Shown here: piece by piece, positions 20,805-31,500 of the stretch
Layout of the letters: the number at the start of each line of letters is the position of its first letter
Numbering within the stretch: the first letter of the stretch is position 1
From: Oscheius tipulae
Taxonomy: Eukaryota; Nematoda; Chromadorea; Rhabditida; Rhabditidae
Assembly (NCBI GenBank): GCA_037178975.1
Contig: JASJZH010000003.1
Coordinates: 2,542,001 to 2,606,000 of the forward strand
Direction: 5' to 3'
Length of the DNA stretch: 64,000 bases
Made by a program: the position numbers and the translations under genes
The notes under the pieces: generated by a model
Seen by the model: the letters and a program-made list of their open reading frames with translations, nothing else
Databases searched by the model: none
Told to the model about the DNA's origin: nothing

Positions 20805-21217
20805 ATGTCTGAAATCAAAAAACCGTACGAGCTGAAGGAGGGAGACTACTGCTATATTCAGGACAGAGTCTGCCATGTGCACAAGATCCGAACAGCCTGT
20901 GGAGAATATTTCATGGCTGGGTATCCAGTTTTCGGAGAGAAGAAAGAATTGGATCATATTGTGGATTGTACGGAGACAGTCAAAGTTCCGGTAGTCTCAA
21001 TCCACAAGGTTGGTTAGGTTTTTGCGGTGGAAGAAAATTGTTTTAGGTGGCTAAAGTTGAGGAGAGTGTTGTGACTCTGGAAGGAATTCAAAGGGAGGTT
21101 TCTCTCCCGAGCGGACCAGTTTTGGACAACATCAAGAGTCTGCTAGAGGAGGGGAAAGAAGTCTCGGTCAAGGCGATTACTGTCGATGGGAACGAGACAA
21201 TTGTTGATGTGGTTTGA
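20805..21217 (+). CDS. eIF5A-like protein lacking the hypusine lysine, 124 aa
   Basis: Exons are 20805-21008 and 21047-21217, with a 38-nt phase-0 intron. The two-domain eIF5A plan is visible. An N-terminal SH3-like barrel starts KKPYELKEGDYCYIQDRVC, and a C-terminal OB-like part includes VVTLEGIQREVSLPSG and GKEVSVKAITVDGNE. In true eIF5A the loop after the second strand carries the invariant lysine modified to hypusine, within a Lys-Thr-Gly-Lys-His-Gly-His motif. Here that place reads RTACGEYFMAG with no lysine. The protein is also about 35 residues shorter than usual. It cannot work as a normal hypusinated factor and may be a specialised paralogue or a decaying copy. The intact frame, intron, TATA and AATAAA (about 21218) argue for expression. 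Confidence 0.75.
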
Positions 21218-21679
21218 ATAAACTTTGAAGATTTTCCTGGTCTCCATTGATCACTGAGTCACTTGAGAGTCTTCTCAATGCCTTCTTTGTCAGTCTCCTG
21301 GTTATCGAGTTTTTCTTTCGGTTTCTTAGACAGACAGCGGATCGGCTCCGAACGGCTGCAGGATGGTATAATGTCCTCTAATCGTTTGATCAGTCTTCTC
21401 GCACTGAAACCTGCAGCAGCTTACAGGACGAACAGGGAAAGGCACTGGGAGGTTATAATCACACTGAGGACAGATCTATTGATAAACTGATCAAGAGTGT
21501 CCCCATATCCTTTTATCTATCCTGTTATAGTTCATCTCCAGCCTGTTCTCCCATACAGCGTCCTGAAACGATGGATGATTAAAAAATATTGAGGACCTAC
21601 GTTCTCTTCACTCAAGAACTGTTTGGTGTGAATCAAAAGCAACTTACGTAGTGGACCAAGACATTACTTGATTAGAAGG

Positions 21680-22196
21680 TCTGTCTTCCCAGGAACGTTT
21701 TCTTGATGGCCTCGACGAGCATATCGTACACGAATTTTTTTTTTGCTGTAAGACCTCGATTCAATTCCTGACACTCATCCAAACCTCCGCACTTGGAATC
21801 CGTTCAGCAAAGATTCGGTAGTTGTCCCTTATATCCGGTTACTATTTTGTAGTGATACAACTAAAGATCCTGTCCCTGTCTGTCAAAAACTTACGTGCTT
21901 CCAGACAGTTTCTCGACGTAGTTGTGTCTCTCAACTATGTCACTCATCCCCAGAAGGCGTGGAATCTGTACTCTTTCCATTTTTGTCTTGTCTTCCCTTC
22001 TAAAGATGGAGAACATTGGCGGATTCCATTCTGACAGGGCATCCTCAGATTGTGCATTGTTGACTTGAAGGCCTGGTTGAAGAAGTTTTGAAAATTGAGG
22101 ATTCTCGAAGGAGGCAACAGTCTTGATTATCGTCGCATAGAACTTGTTGAAACCCCCATCCTGGACGAAGCTCAGTCCACAGTAGAAGTGGGCCCT
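21680..22196 (-). pseudogene. Exon-like minus-strand fragments, unrecognised
   Basis: A frame open from about 22196 to a GTAAGT donor at 21890 reads protein-like sequence (AHFYCGLSFVQDGGFNKFY, FENPQFSKLLQPGLQ, MERVQIPRLLGMSDIVER). A second open piece near 21680-21800 reads KKKFVYDMLVEAIKKTFLG. They probably belong with the minus-strand gene at 22842-24260, but I could not connect them in frame, and the connecting sequence contains stops. Confidence 0.3.
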
Positions 22197-22841
22197 CGCG
22201 AGGGATTTGAACTCTAACCATTAGGAATCGGCCTGTTCTTGAGAGAAGTTCCCGTTGAACCCCTGTTGGACTAATCCTCCAAGGAGACGCTAGTGACTGG
22301 ACGAATCCTTCGAGGAGACCGTAGTAACTCCTCGATACCTGTACGCTATATGAGTTGGTGAGCAGAGTTCTTGGTTGGATACTTACCGTACCTTTGTATC
22401 CGAATATCTGGAAGAGCTCTCGTTCCGATCCACATCTTCGGAGACTATAAGTATCTGAACACTGTGTGTATTATCAGGAAGACCACACTCTTTCGAATAG
22501 TTTACCAAAGGTCATCTCTTCGGGAGAATTGTTCAGGGGAGGGGTTCCCCAGAGCGGGAAATCGTCCAGAATTGGGGAAAGGTAAACAAAAAGGAGGGTG
22601 AAGGAATGGTGAATACAGACAATCATAATGAGAAAGAAAAGGAAGTCTGGTGGAGAAATGACGAGTCATAAGGAACAAAATCGATGACTGCCGTATACGA
22701 TTGCTAAGAAGAAGAACTGCCCAACTGGTTACAGTACTACTGTACCGTTCTGAACAAAAGACAGGATTCCATGCATGGGGGCCCAGGTCTGACCAAAACG
22801 TCTCTCAAGTCTTCCCAAAAGTCTTATTCTAAATCACAAGA
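22197..22841. other. Non-coding stretch
   Basis: No coding exon could be supported here. Near 22180-22230 there is a degenerate tRNA-like piece on the minus strand (GGTTAGAGTTCAAATCCC). The remainder is unremarkable. Confidence 0.3.
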
Positions 22842-24260
22842 TCACCCAACAACACCCATCGGTATGAAGGCTCTCTTTTCCAGACGTCTCTGACTCCACG
22901 TGTTCGGTTCCCATTCCTCAGCCGAATATCGAATCCAGTGTCTATTGTCTTCAAATCTCAATGACACCTGTCTTTGACTGTTCTCCCGACTTCTCCAATG
23001 GGATCGATGAGAGAGAACGAGGAGAACGAGGAGAAGAAGATCCGCAGCCTCGAAAGGCTTCTCCTCCTTGAGCAGCTTCTTCGCGAAACCGTGAAGATAC
23101 TCTCCGTACATGAACAAAATACGTCCCACTTCGGAATGGTACCGCTCCTTGGCAACCAGCTGCGTCTTTCTCATACTCTCTCCGTCCTCTCCCAAAATTC
23201 CGAAGTAGTTCGAGACACGAAAGAACAGATCCTTCTCGGACAGGTTAGCCATTGCGTCCTCACTGATATGCATCGAGACTGCTTCAGACGTAGCCTTGAT
23301 CAGATTCTCCAGCTGTTTCCGGAGCGGAGTAAGTGGGAACATGATTTTGAATTCCGGGGGACCAACTTTAGCCAAAGCTTTGCCGGCCTTGGTCAATCCG
23401 AATAGACCCTCGAGCGGATTGTCACACTGCTCCTGAGGCTTGTATCCGAGAGATTTGAGCAGATCCACACCGTTATTGAAGGCAGATTTGAATCCCTTTT
23501 CAGCTGCCTTGATTCGGTCGGGTTTGCTAAACCAAATGATGGCATACTTCTTCCGGACAGTCTCGTCATCTAGGGACTTCTGAAAATGGATATCTACGGT
23601 TAAATATGCAATTCTGTCAGTTTGTCGATGTGAACACGAATCACAACTTGGCGAAAGCTGTAAAGTTTTCAGATTAGTCTGGAAAGTGATTGGAGAGCCA
23701 GTCGAATGAAGGACGGATTGACACTAATTCGATCCTCTGGGTAGACCGACGAGATTCTCTTTTTTTCTAGGGTCGTCCTCTTGGAAGTTTCCTCAGGTAC
23801 CAGTAGAAGATGAGGTACACCGGGTAAAGTTCAGTGGAACTCACTTTGACCAGCTGGAAGTGGAAGAGAGTGAGGGATAGATCAGTCACCCACCTTATCT
23901 TCAATAGCTTCCCGCTCGTAGCAGAAGAGAATGAAGTCTCTGATTCCAGGGGATGTTCTTCAGGAACAGCTTCAGCTCATGATCGTCCTAAAAACGCAAA
24001 ACTTAAAAAAAGATTTTGACGGAAAACTCACGACTATGTCTGACAGGTCATTTTCTTTCATAACTTTCTAAGGCCTTCCTGACTTCTGTAAGTCTCGTTG
24101 AAAAGTTGGTTACTTGAACGAGATCCGTCTCAGACAATCCCTCCGTAGCTGACTTGAAATTTTTGTTCAGTCGGTTGATGCTGGTCGCGGGATGATTCGA
24201 ACCAACCTCGTAGAACTGAATACTCTGTTCGACCGAGAAACACCCGTATTCCCTCGTCAC
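22842..24260 (-). pseudogene. Helical, possibly BAR-like protein with frameshifts
   Basis: A long minus-strand exon (23579 to about 23000) reads KSLDDETVRKKYAIIWFSKP and continues through PEFKIMFPLTPLRKQLEN to LLKEEKPFEAADLLL. A 9-nt exon (CTGGTCAAA at about 23852) joins it in frame to an upstream exon ending FCYEREAIEDK. Farther upstream is a helical stretch (FKSATEGLSETDLVQVTNF, TRLTEVRKALESYERK). Length, helical content and the charged pattern suggest a membrane-curving BAR-type fold, but no family is recognised. Two single-base frame breaks (near 24060 and at the CCCC at about 23950) interrupt the model, so it is either a recent pseudogene or has sequence errors. Confidence 0.35.
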
Positions 24261-24552
24261 CCGATTTCGATCACCTCAGTTTCCGACTCCGGGCCGCGCT
24301 TCCTCTTCGCGAGTACATGTAGGTCTGTGAAAAAACCCGTGAGTTTTAGGAGATGTCTCGTCACCGAGCAGATCCCCAGAAAACCCGGTGTTCCGGTCAC
24401 GCTTTGCGTTTCTCACTCGGTTCTCCGGTGAGTTACGATCCTGGCGTGGAAGGAGAGACCCTAATTTTTGGGTTCCCCTAAGGGGAAACAGAACCACTTA
24501 ATAGGAGTTTCCTCCCAATCGGCTACAAGCGACATCACAGGCCCCATTATAC

Positions 24553-25404
24553 TCACAGCCAGATCAAAAGCACAAAACTGTGACTCGCCCTCTCTGTCAA
24601 ATTCCCAGCAAAGTAGTGATGATTCTTGATCGATCCCGACTTAAATCCGTCTCTCTGCTGCTTCGAGAAATTGTATTTTGCTACCCGAGAGGCAGTGGTC
24701 CGTACTTCCATCGTGTTGTTCTCCTCGAGTTCGATCTCATTTGCCGGCGTTGTCTCAACAGCTGGCTGTTCAGTAGTAGTCTGTACTTGTTGTGTAGTAG
24801 TCTGAGCTTGGCCAGTAGTTGTAACTATTGTCTCAGCGGCCGTTTCCGTTATGGTAGTAGGGAAATCTGTCGTGCTTTCGGTAGTCGGGCTTTCAGTAGT
24901 TGTTTCCGTTGTTGAGTGTACTGTAACAGTAGTCTTAGAGACAGTCACATGCTTGGTAGTCGTTGGCTCCTTAGAAGTCATCTCTGTCACAAGCTTGGTA
25001 GTTGTGGGTACCTTGGTGCTAGCCACTGGTTCAGAAGCCATGGTAGGAGCCGCAGTGGTCGTAAAGCTGATCATGTATTCAAAACCAATGTCATCTGTAG
25101 TAGTAGGGACAAGAGTAGTAATCGAGCTCTCGGGAGTAGTCGGAGCCGCGGTAGTAGTCGTGACCGTGACAGTAGGAGAAACAATAATAGGAGGTACAGC
25201 CTTGGCCGGGACCGATCCCTTCTTCCAATGGGTCGTCCTCTTGATCTCGCTTTTCGCATGAGCCTTCTTCACAACTGCTCTATTGCTCGCCTTGTTATCG
25301 ATTCCAGGCGGCGGAACATCCTTGATCAAATCCGGATGTTTGGAATTCTCCCCACCGGCCCAGACTCCCACCAGAAAAGGCAGAAGAAGAATGAGAATTC
25401 GCAT
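24553..25404 (-). CDS. Secreted Thr-rich mucin-like protein, 283 aa
   Basis: Single coding exon. The ATG is one base after an ATTTCAG acceptor, so it is probably trans-spliced or preceded by a 5' UTR intron. Residues 1-16 form a signal peptide (MRILILLLPFLVGVWA). A Lys/Pro-rich segment follows, then about 150 residues dominated by Thr with Val, Glu and Pro (TVTVTTTTAAPTTPES and similar), expected to be heavily O-glycosylated. The C-terminus is mixed, with one N-glycosylation site (NLTE) and a short hydrophobic end. Proteins of this type coat cuticle, pharynx or gut surfaces; the tissue cannot be inferred. The frame is also open upstream of the ATG, but the signal peptide decides the start. 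Confidence 0.7.
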   Translation of the reverse strand: MRILILLLPFLVGVWAGGENSKHPDLIKDVPPPGIDNKASNRAVVKKAHAKSEIKRTTHWKKGSVPAKAVPPIIVSPTVTVTTTTAAPTTPESSITTLVPTTTDDIGFEYMISFTTTAAPTMASEPVASTKVPTTTKLVTEMTSKEPTTTKHVTVSKTTVTVHSTTETTTESPTTESTTDFPTTITETAAETIVTTTGQAQTTTQQVQTTTEQPAVETTPANEIELEENNTMEVRTTASRVAKYNFSKQQRDGFKSGSIKNHHYFAGNLTERASHSFVLLIWL

Positions 25405-25409
25405 TCTGA

Positions 25410-26050
25410 AATGAATTATTAGAAAAGGAGAAAGGGGGAGGGACGAGCGACTGTTGGAAAGACGAAAAGACCAAAAATACCACGTCGGACAGGGAGAGAA
25501 TACTAATCGGAAATTTTTTTCTTTGATGAAATGGATATTGTCTGACGTCATTTTGCTGGAGGATGTGGTGATTGAATTGTTCGTCAGGAATCGGCTCTTA
25601 TTGGAGAAGATGTCATTTTAGTTGATAGAGCAATATAACGGCGGGGGAAGTTTGTTAGGATCAGGATAGAAAAGGAGAATGGAAAAGTACAAGAATGGGA
25701 CAAATTGAAAAGATAGGCAGATAGAGAGCAAGCAGATAAACATATAGTAAGACCTAGTAGGACAACCTCTGTCTATGAATTGACAGCTCTACATGTCCCA
25801 GACCTTATTATCATAGGGGAGACAGAGTGAGCCATAGTCTTGAAGGGAAACGAAAGACTCGTAGAGTAGACATGAGTCATGGGACATGTCACAGGAGAGA
25901 CAAGACTCTGGACAGTAGGATTTTCTAGCAATTGATCTTCTCTCGGATCTTTTATTCTCTTCTTCTTGAAACCTGTAATAGTAGAGTTCCATGCTTTTTC
26001 AGTACAGCTCCATGCTTTTGCAGTGTAGATCGATCGCTTCTTTCACAGCT
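25410..26050. other. Intergenic stretch
   Basis: No coding exon, RNA gene or clear repeat is visible. It contains the 5' flank of the mucin-like gene. Confidence 0.35.
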
Positions 26051-26344
26051 GTACATTCGTCGATCAGGTATGTGTCACCTAGGCTACAACATAGCTCGTC
26101 TCTGACCATCGGCCCTTTAGCTTGCGACACTTGCAACCTAGCTACTGGCCTCCGACCCGAGGCAGGACATCACCAGATAAACCCTTGGTCCACCCAGGAA
26201 GCCAATAGAACCACAGGAAGAAGGTACTTCCGAGTAGACAGTGGAGACATCAAGAAGCAGGCAGTTAGAGTAAAAGCAGCAGCTACCAAAAAAGAAACAC
26301 AACGAGAAATAAACAAGACTACGCCCAGAAGTTTTTATTGGGGT

Positions 26345-26671
26345 CTAGGCAGCAGAGAGGGGGATAGTGATGGATCCGGCAGGTTGGGCTCCCTCGAAGG
26401 CCGTCTTGGCATCAGCAGCATCGGCCGGGACGACGGCAAAGTGGACAACGAGCTTGTCTTCCTTGGCTTCTCCAGCGGTACGGGTGATTTCCAGCGGGGT
26501 AGCGGCACCGGGTTCGACGAATCCGAAGACCGGCTTGATGCGGTATTCATTGTTGTTGCTGCTCTTCACCTTGAAGGCCAGACGGTCCGTTCCGGCGTTG
26601 GCCAGCTGGTGGGTAGAGTTGCCTCCAGTAGCGGGGACGGAGCAGGCGGGTGGATCGGCGGTCAGCGACAT
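26345..26671 (-). CDS. SSP-type MSP-domain sperm protein, copy 1, 108 aa
   Basis: Single exon of 108 residues covering one whole MSP domain. It starts MSLTADPPACSVPATGG and continues with NAGTDRLAFKVKSSNNNEYR, PVFGFVEPGAATPLEITRT and KEDKLVVHFAVVPADAAD. The wording is that of the C. elegans sperm-specific class P (SSP) family, which shares the immunoglobulin-like MSP fold and is made during spermatogenesis. Related MSPs form the filaments that drive amoeboid sperm; the role of SSPs is less clear. A TATA box lies about 40 bases upstream and an AATAAA overlaps 26333-26340. Copy 2 at 37392-37718 differs at Thr/Asn in GGNSTHQL. Confidence 0.9.
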   Translation of the reverse strand: MSLTADPPACSVPATGGNSTHQLANAGTDRLAFKVKSSNNNEYRIKPVFGFVEPGAATPLEITRTAGEAKEDKLVVHFAVVPADAADAKTAFEGAQPAGSITIPLSAA

Positions 26672-26706
26672 TGTTCGATTGGGTTCCCTTCTGCCCTTCG
26701 CTCTCC

Positions 26707-26713
26707 TTTTATA
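26707..26713 (-). promoter_or_regulatory. TATA box of SSP copy 1
   Basis: TATAAAA on the minus strand, about 36 bases before the ATG, identical in SSP copy 2. Downstream of it is the short leader GGAGAGCGAAGGGCAGAAGG. Confidence 0.6.
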
Positions 26714-26845
26714 GTCGAACTTGGAGGTAATTAGAGTTGATTTTGCATTGTTTTGAAAGAAAGTTTGCTAGGTTACGGGAGCAATTACTACTTCTTCCAG
26801 GCAAAGTGTTTGCTGTTTTGGAAATTGAAAAGGGTAATTGGACCT

Positions 26846-26966
26846 ACTCCGTCCCCGCTACTAGAGGCAACCCTACCTACCAGCTGGCCAACGCCGGAAC
26901 GGACTGTCTGGCCTTCAAGGTGAAGAGCAGCAACAACAACGAGTCGCATCAAGCCAGTCTTCGGAG
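26846..26966 (+). pseudogene. SSP gene fragment, inverted
   Basis: The plus strand reads about 40 codons of the SSP family (VPATRGNPTYQLANAGTD, FKVKSSNNNE) and then diverges. It is truncated at both ends and lies head to head with SSP copy 1, 175 bp away. Confidence 0.8.
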
Positions 26967-27391
26967 GTAATTAGGGAGGACCATAACTAGTACTCTGCTG
27001 CTGGTCTCTGTAAAGGGGCGACTACTGTCCGTGTCACGTGTCTATCTTGTTCACTGTCTACAGGCACTGTTTATTGCCCTTGTGCCTTTCTCCTGTGCTC
27101 TTTATATCCTGGATCAGTACTACTCGTGCTTTGCTGTGTCACTTAGGCTCTTGTCTCTGAACTGTCTAGACGATACTCTTGTCCCTCTTCTATGTAGTGT
27201 CCCAGCAAGTTCCAAAAGGCAGTCATTCGACAAATATCCCTATGGCCAGCCTGATCGTTCGTTCTCTGTACTCTGCTCTACTGTAGCTGTTCCTTAGTCT
27301 TCACCACTGTCCGTGTTTTTTGTTCCTCTCCAGCACTTAGTGTTCAGATAGATAGATTTATTGTAAGACACCAATCAAACACTAGGCAGAG

Positions 27392-27689
27392 TTACCCACA
27401 GCAGCCCATACAGGGACATCCAGTTGCGGCTGGATCAGCAGTGACACACATGCATCCACAGCCACAGCATCCTAAACAGGAATACTCTGAAAGCACTCAA
27501 GTTCATACCTCCGCAGCAACCGCAATATCTCTTGACTCTCATTACTCTCTCCAGTCCCGTCTCTTGGACATGAGCCACCAGAGCCGAGTCGACTCCTGAA
27601 GGATGGTCTTCCTGGACGACTGGGTCCTTCTCTTCGGCGGAGATAGCAAAGACGAGAGCGAGGAAGAAGAAGAGGACGAGGGAACGCAT
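27392..27689 (-). CDS. Precursor of a secreted 12-Cys peptide, copy 1, 86 aa
   Basis: Exons are 27509-27689 and 27392-27471, with a 37-nt intron. A signal peptide (MRSLVLFFFLALVFAISA) is followed by an acidic propeptide ending RVMRVKR, a dibasic/furin-like processing site. The expected mature peptide is 32 residues with 12 cysteines in pairs and CXC steps separated mostly by Gly (YCGCCGGCCGCGC, then a 9-residue spacer, then CPCMGCCG). Without the splice the second Cys block is lost, so the intron is needed. The dense Cys pattern suggests a disulfide-rich or metal-binding secreted peptide; no function is claimed. An identical product is encoded at 55079-55376 on the other strand. Confidence 0.85.
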
Positions 27690-27718
27690 CTTGATGGTCA
27701 GAGGAAAGAGAGGAGCTA

Positions 27719-27725
27719 TTTTATA
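27719..27725 (-). promoter_or_regulatory. TATA box of Cys-rich peptide gene, copy 1
   Basis: TATAAAA on the minus strand, 30 bases before the ATG, in the conserved leader shared with the copy at 55043. Confidence 0.55.
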
Positions 27726-27769
27726 GGAGGCTGATTATCATGAACCAACAGGGATGGACAATGGACTTT

Positions 27770-28540
27770 CAAAACGGTTCGGTCAATATTGGCTGGTTAT
27801 GGATGCTCCAGTGTCGATTCGAACTGTTGTGTTTCTGCTCATATTGAGCTTTCTGTAGGCACAATATAAAATTTGTTAAGTGTGACTGGTTCCCTAAATG
27901 TTTTGGTTGGATTCCTCGCCTCTTTCTAGCAGTAACCCCCTCTGTCTCAGCAGAAACTGGAGCTGTCCTGTTTAGAATCAGTCTTTACCCATCGACATCA
28001 CTGGCTGTCTGTATGGCCTGTATTTTCTCTTTTTCCGAAGACACTCCCTCCCAGCAAGTCCTGGAGATCACTCTTCGGGAACGTACACTCTGCTTTCTGG
28101 ACCAAGCTCACACAGAACTTTTTTCAGGAGACCTTTCCTGATTGCACATGCAGCATGCGAATATCAGCTAGTTCAAAATTGATCACAGGCTCTCGAGAAT
28201 GTCAGATCTCTAAAATAGATTCGTTTAATGCAGAAGCGAGAAAGATTGCACATCACCATACAGACAGAAGAAGGGACAGGAGAGAGAAGGGACGAGTAGT
28301 GGAGACGGGACCATGGGTCCTACAAAATAAATAGAGGGAGAGAGGGCAGTGTTATTATTAAGGCCACATTGCACGGGAATAAGTATATCGCGGTTTTGGT
28401 TGCTACAAAAGGATCTAAAGGGAGGAAAGCTTGCTTGTACTCTAGGATATGTGTGTTGGGGGTTCTCTACAAAAAAAAACAATCACAGTGAGGGCAGCTG
28501 GGAGATCCTGCTCTGATTTAAAGCTCTAACATATCTCCTC
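27770..28540. other. Intergenic stretch downstream of the ETS gene
   Basis: No coding exon can be supported. A minus-strand open frame at 28225-28482 lacks signals and lies in the 3' flank of the ETS gene. Confidence 0.35.
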
Positions 28541-28544
28541 CATT

Positions 28545-31500
28545 TCAGGCACAGATTGGAGATTTGGAGGCTCGACCCATCGGGACCCCGCTCGTAGGGG
28601 ATTCGGGGTCTTCGGAGGCATCGGAGCTGGCCGAATCGGTGCCGGAATCGAAGGGAGAGTCCTAAAGATTGTTTTATTTCTGTGCTTCGGATCATAGTGT
28701 TCATAGGAAAGTGCTATTGTCAAATGACACAGCCGGTAAGAGGTCGGACTACAAAACGAGAGATACCGGGTTTGATCCCATTTTTTTGGTCAAAAAAGTT
28801 ATTATGACCGGATTTACCTGGAATGCTTCCTTTGGAACGTCGACAAACTGATAAACGAGTCGTTGACCGTCCACCTTCTGGAGAATACCTCTCTGGTAGT
28901 AGTATCTGAACCAGGTACTCTCTCACTGTCTCTCTCTCTTTATCCCTACCTCAATGCTCGACCCATGGTCTCATAGTTCATGCCCGGTTTGTTCTTGTGC
29001 ATTCCCCAGAGACGAGAGACGGCCTTCGAATCGACCAACTTGAAAACACCCTGAAAATTGGGGACTGAGACTGTACGGGGGAGAAGAGACACCTTGGTCT
29101 GGTCGATCCATTTAATGAACTTTGGACAGTACTCCTTGTCCTGTAAGAGACGGAGGAGAAATTCCCAGAGGTAGGTGACTTGGCCTAAAATAGGCAATGC
29201 CTCAATTTTTGATGTTTTTTTGTGTGAATCCCTCAGAATTTTCTATCCTCACAGCGGTCAGAGAGCTGGGTTTGTTTTCTTCACTGGATTGGTCTCGCCC
29301 AATTCCCCGCCCGACCCCCTGTCCCGCGACTGCCGATAGCGTACGGCTGCGAGACGGGCCTCTAATCTACCCGACATGTCAGACAAAGACTTACCATCTC
29401 GACTTTTTCTCCTTTGGGCGAGCAGATGAGCGGGAGGGGGCACTGGCTCACTGTACCTGAAAGACAGAACATCCATTGAAATAGTCTTCCCGTACCGTCT
29501 AGCCTCGAACATGTAGGGCAGACTAGAGTAGAACGGAGCTGTCTGGGGTTGACTGGCCCCCGTCGGAAACAAGGGGTCCGGGAAGAGAGGAGCTCCTGGA
29601 GCTGTCAGGGTCTGGTGGGAGAGGTCTGCAAAACCTGATGGATTGAAAGAGTTCACTGGACATTTATGCTTTCTTTTGAGCTGAATTGGAACAGTATAGC
29701 GTAAAAGTGAGAGAACAGTTCTCGACTGCAGTTTCGATCGTTTTTAGGGCATATGGTGTCTTCCGATGCTCTGCAAAACTAGTTCTCATCAAAAGCTACA
29801 ACTCTGCAAAAGATGCCTATACAGGAAACTGCCGCCTTCGACCCGAAAAGTGCGCTCGATATTCATTGGATTCGGAGGCTTTTTTCGGGAACAAAATCTT
29901 ATATTTTTGCCCCGCATTGTTCAAAGTACTGAAACCTACTGGGTGCCAAAAGACCCGACGGTTTTAGGGCCGTAGGAGCCGGCATACTTGGCTGCTGAGG
30001 CGGTGGAGCTGGTTGCGGTGCCGTAGCGGGAGGTGGCTGTGGCAGAAGCAGGGCCGCAGAGAGCCATGGATTCACGAGGCGTTGATCTGTAAACTTATGT
30101 TAGTTCCCTTCTCGAATCTAAAATGTTTTCCGAGAGTTTCAACCTCTGTGAGGCTGCGTGATCGTTTGTTTGTTCCGGACGGGGGCTCGACGTAGCACAA
30201 TGGCCCGGGGCGTTTTCCGCCGCGACGGAAAGACGGAAAAACGTGTGCTGCGTGACAGGTGCGACGTAGACGGATGGAAGAAGAGAAAAAACTAGCGGAG
30301 AGGGCAAAAAAAAGGATGAGACGAGCGCAAGAGAGAGGGAGGAACAGCAGAGAACAACCAGGTTTCAGTGGCCATAGAACTCTCTGGGAATACTATCGGA
30401 CTTCTGACCATCTGGGACCGCGTAGTTTTCTAAAGAGCATAAGACTCCGTTATTCTGAACTAAACCAGACAGTTCGGAACAAAAATTCATGAGTGAAAGA
30501 CATTACTCCAACTAAGAAACAGGGCAGGGTTGCTTGACTACCCAACTGAACTGGTGGTCCACTGGATCAGTTGACTACTGTAAAAGATCCTCAAGAATGA
30601 TGTTCAGGTGTCCACCAATTCAAAGGGACTCATTCTCAGATGTCTCCCAGTCTTCTGGCTCTATCCCAGTAACATGTCTTCGATGAATGCCCCTTCCAAT
30701 TCTGGTGCCCTTTCCCCTACCTTGACCATCAAATCCAGTTCCTCATCCGCCTTCCTCAGCCGGTCTCTCACACTCTCACTCAACCTCCGCCCTCTCTCGG
30801 CCGATGAACTTTCTCCAATTCAAATATACCGTCGTCCAGGATATCGTGAGGGTGGCGATGACACGCGAGGCGACAAAAAGACCGGCGGTCTATGAGATGG
30901 AAAGGCGCCAACTATTCTTAGCTGGGCAAAAGAAGCATCAGCGGCCTAACTGTTCACCGCAAAGTCTATCCATCTTCAACAGTCACATCCCGATGATGAG
31001 ACTGAATCCGATGGACGTTGACAGAGCTCGCAGAGCAAGGATGTTTCTCATCATTTGCCGGGGAAGACTTGAACCCATGACCTCCCCCTTATTAGTCAAC
31101 AGGACAAGCCATTTGGCCATCGCGTCAATTCAATCGACAAGCAAGATTCTTGGCATGAGGTTAGGTGTAACTAGACGGGCTTTGTTTACTGGTCTCAATG
31201 AACTTTGGGGTTACAGAGGAGACACAACAGTCTGGAGATAAATGAAGCAACTGGTCAGTCCAAATTTGGATTCAGTAAAAGTTGGAACACAGGAGTACTT
31301 ATGAATTAACTGGTCAAGAGTCAGCTCCCTTCAAATACTGTTTAGTGGATAAGGGAGAGTTCATAGATAAGAATAGGTGACATTGACAGAGAGTAAATTC
31401 AGTTGACTACCTGGATCCGGGTTAAGGTACGGACAAGCGAACATCACTAGCTACTCTAGGAGACGCCTTGGACTTTCTGTAACAAACCACTCCATCTCTT

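Larger units (their letters stand above)
26050..27760. repeat. Inverted duplication block, left copy
   Basis: Read as its reverse complement, this 1.7-kb block is collinear with 54990-56690: Cys-rich peptide gene, spacer (27190-27300), SSP promoter, SSP 3' end, and a terminal segment containing TTGCGACACTTGCAACCTAG. The Cys-rich gene is identical at protein level in both copies. The SSP gene is intact here and broken in the other copy. A partial inverted SSP fragment is also inserted here. Confidence 0.8.

Noticed and set aside
21690..21800. Apparent importin-alpha C-terminal arm repeat (CGGLDECQEL)
   Set aside because: The resemblance is limited to about ten residues, and the surrounding sequence does not continue the family.
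24851..25422. Plus-strand Val/Ser/Arg-rich frames opposite the mucin-like gene
   Set aside because: They mirror the Thr codon repeats of the minus-strand gene, and the minus frame has a signal peptide.
25991..26734. 247-codon plus-strand frame opposite SSP copy 1 (and the 219-codon frame opposite copy 2)
   Set aside because: Both are antisense shadows of the conserved SSP genes, and their sequence is explained by complement codons.
30608..31241. Two overlapping plus-strand frames (95 and 145 codons)
   Set aside because: They lie in the large ETS intron, overlap each other and a tRNA-like relic, and show no coding signature.
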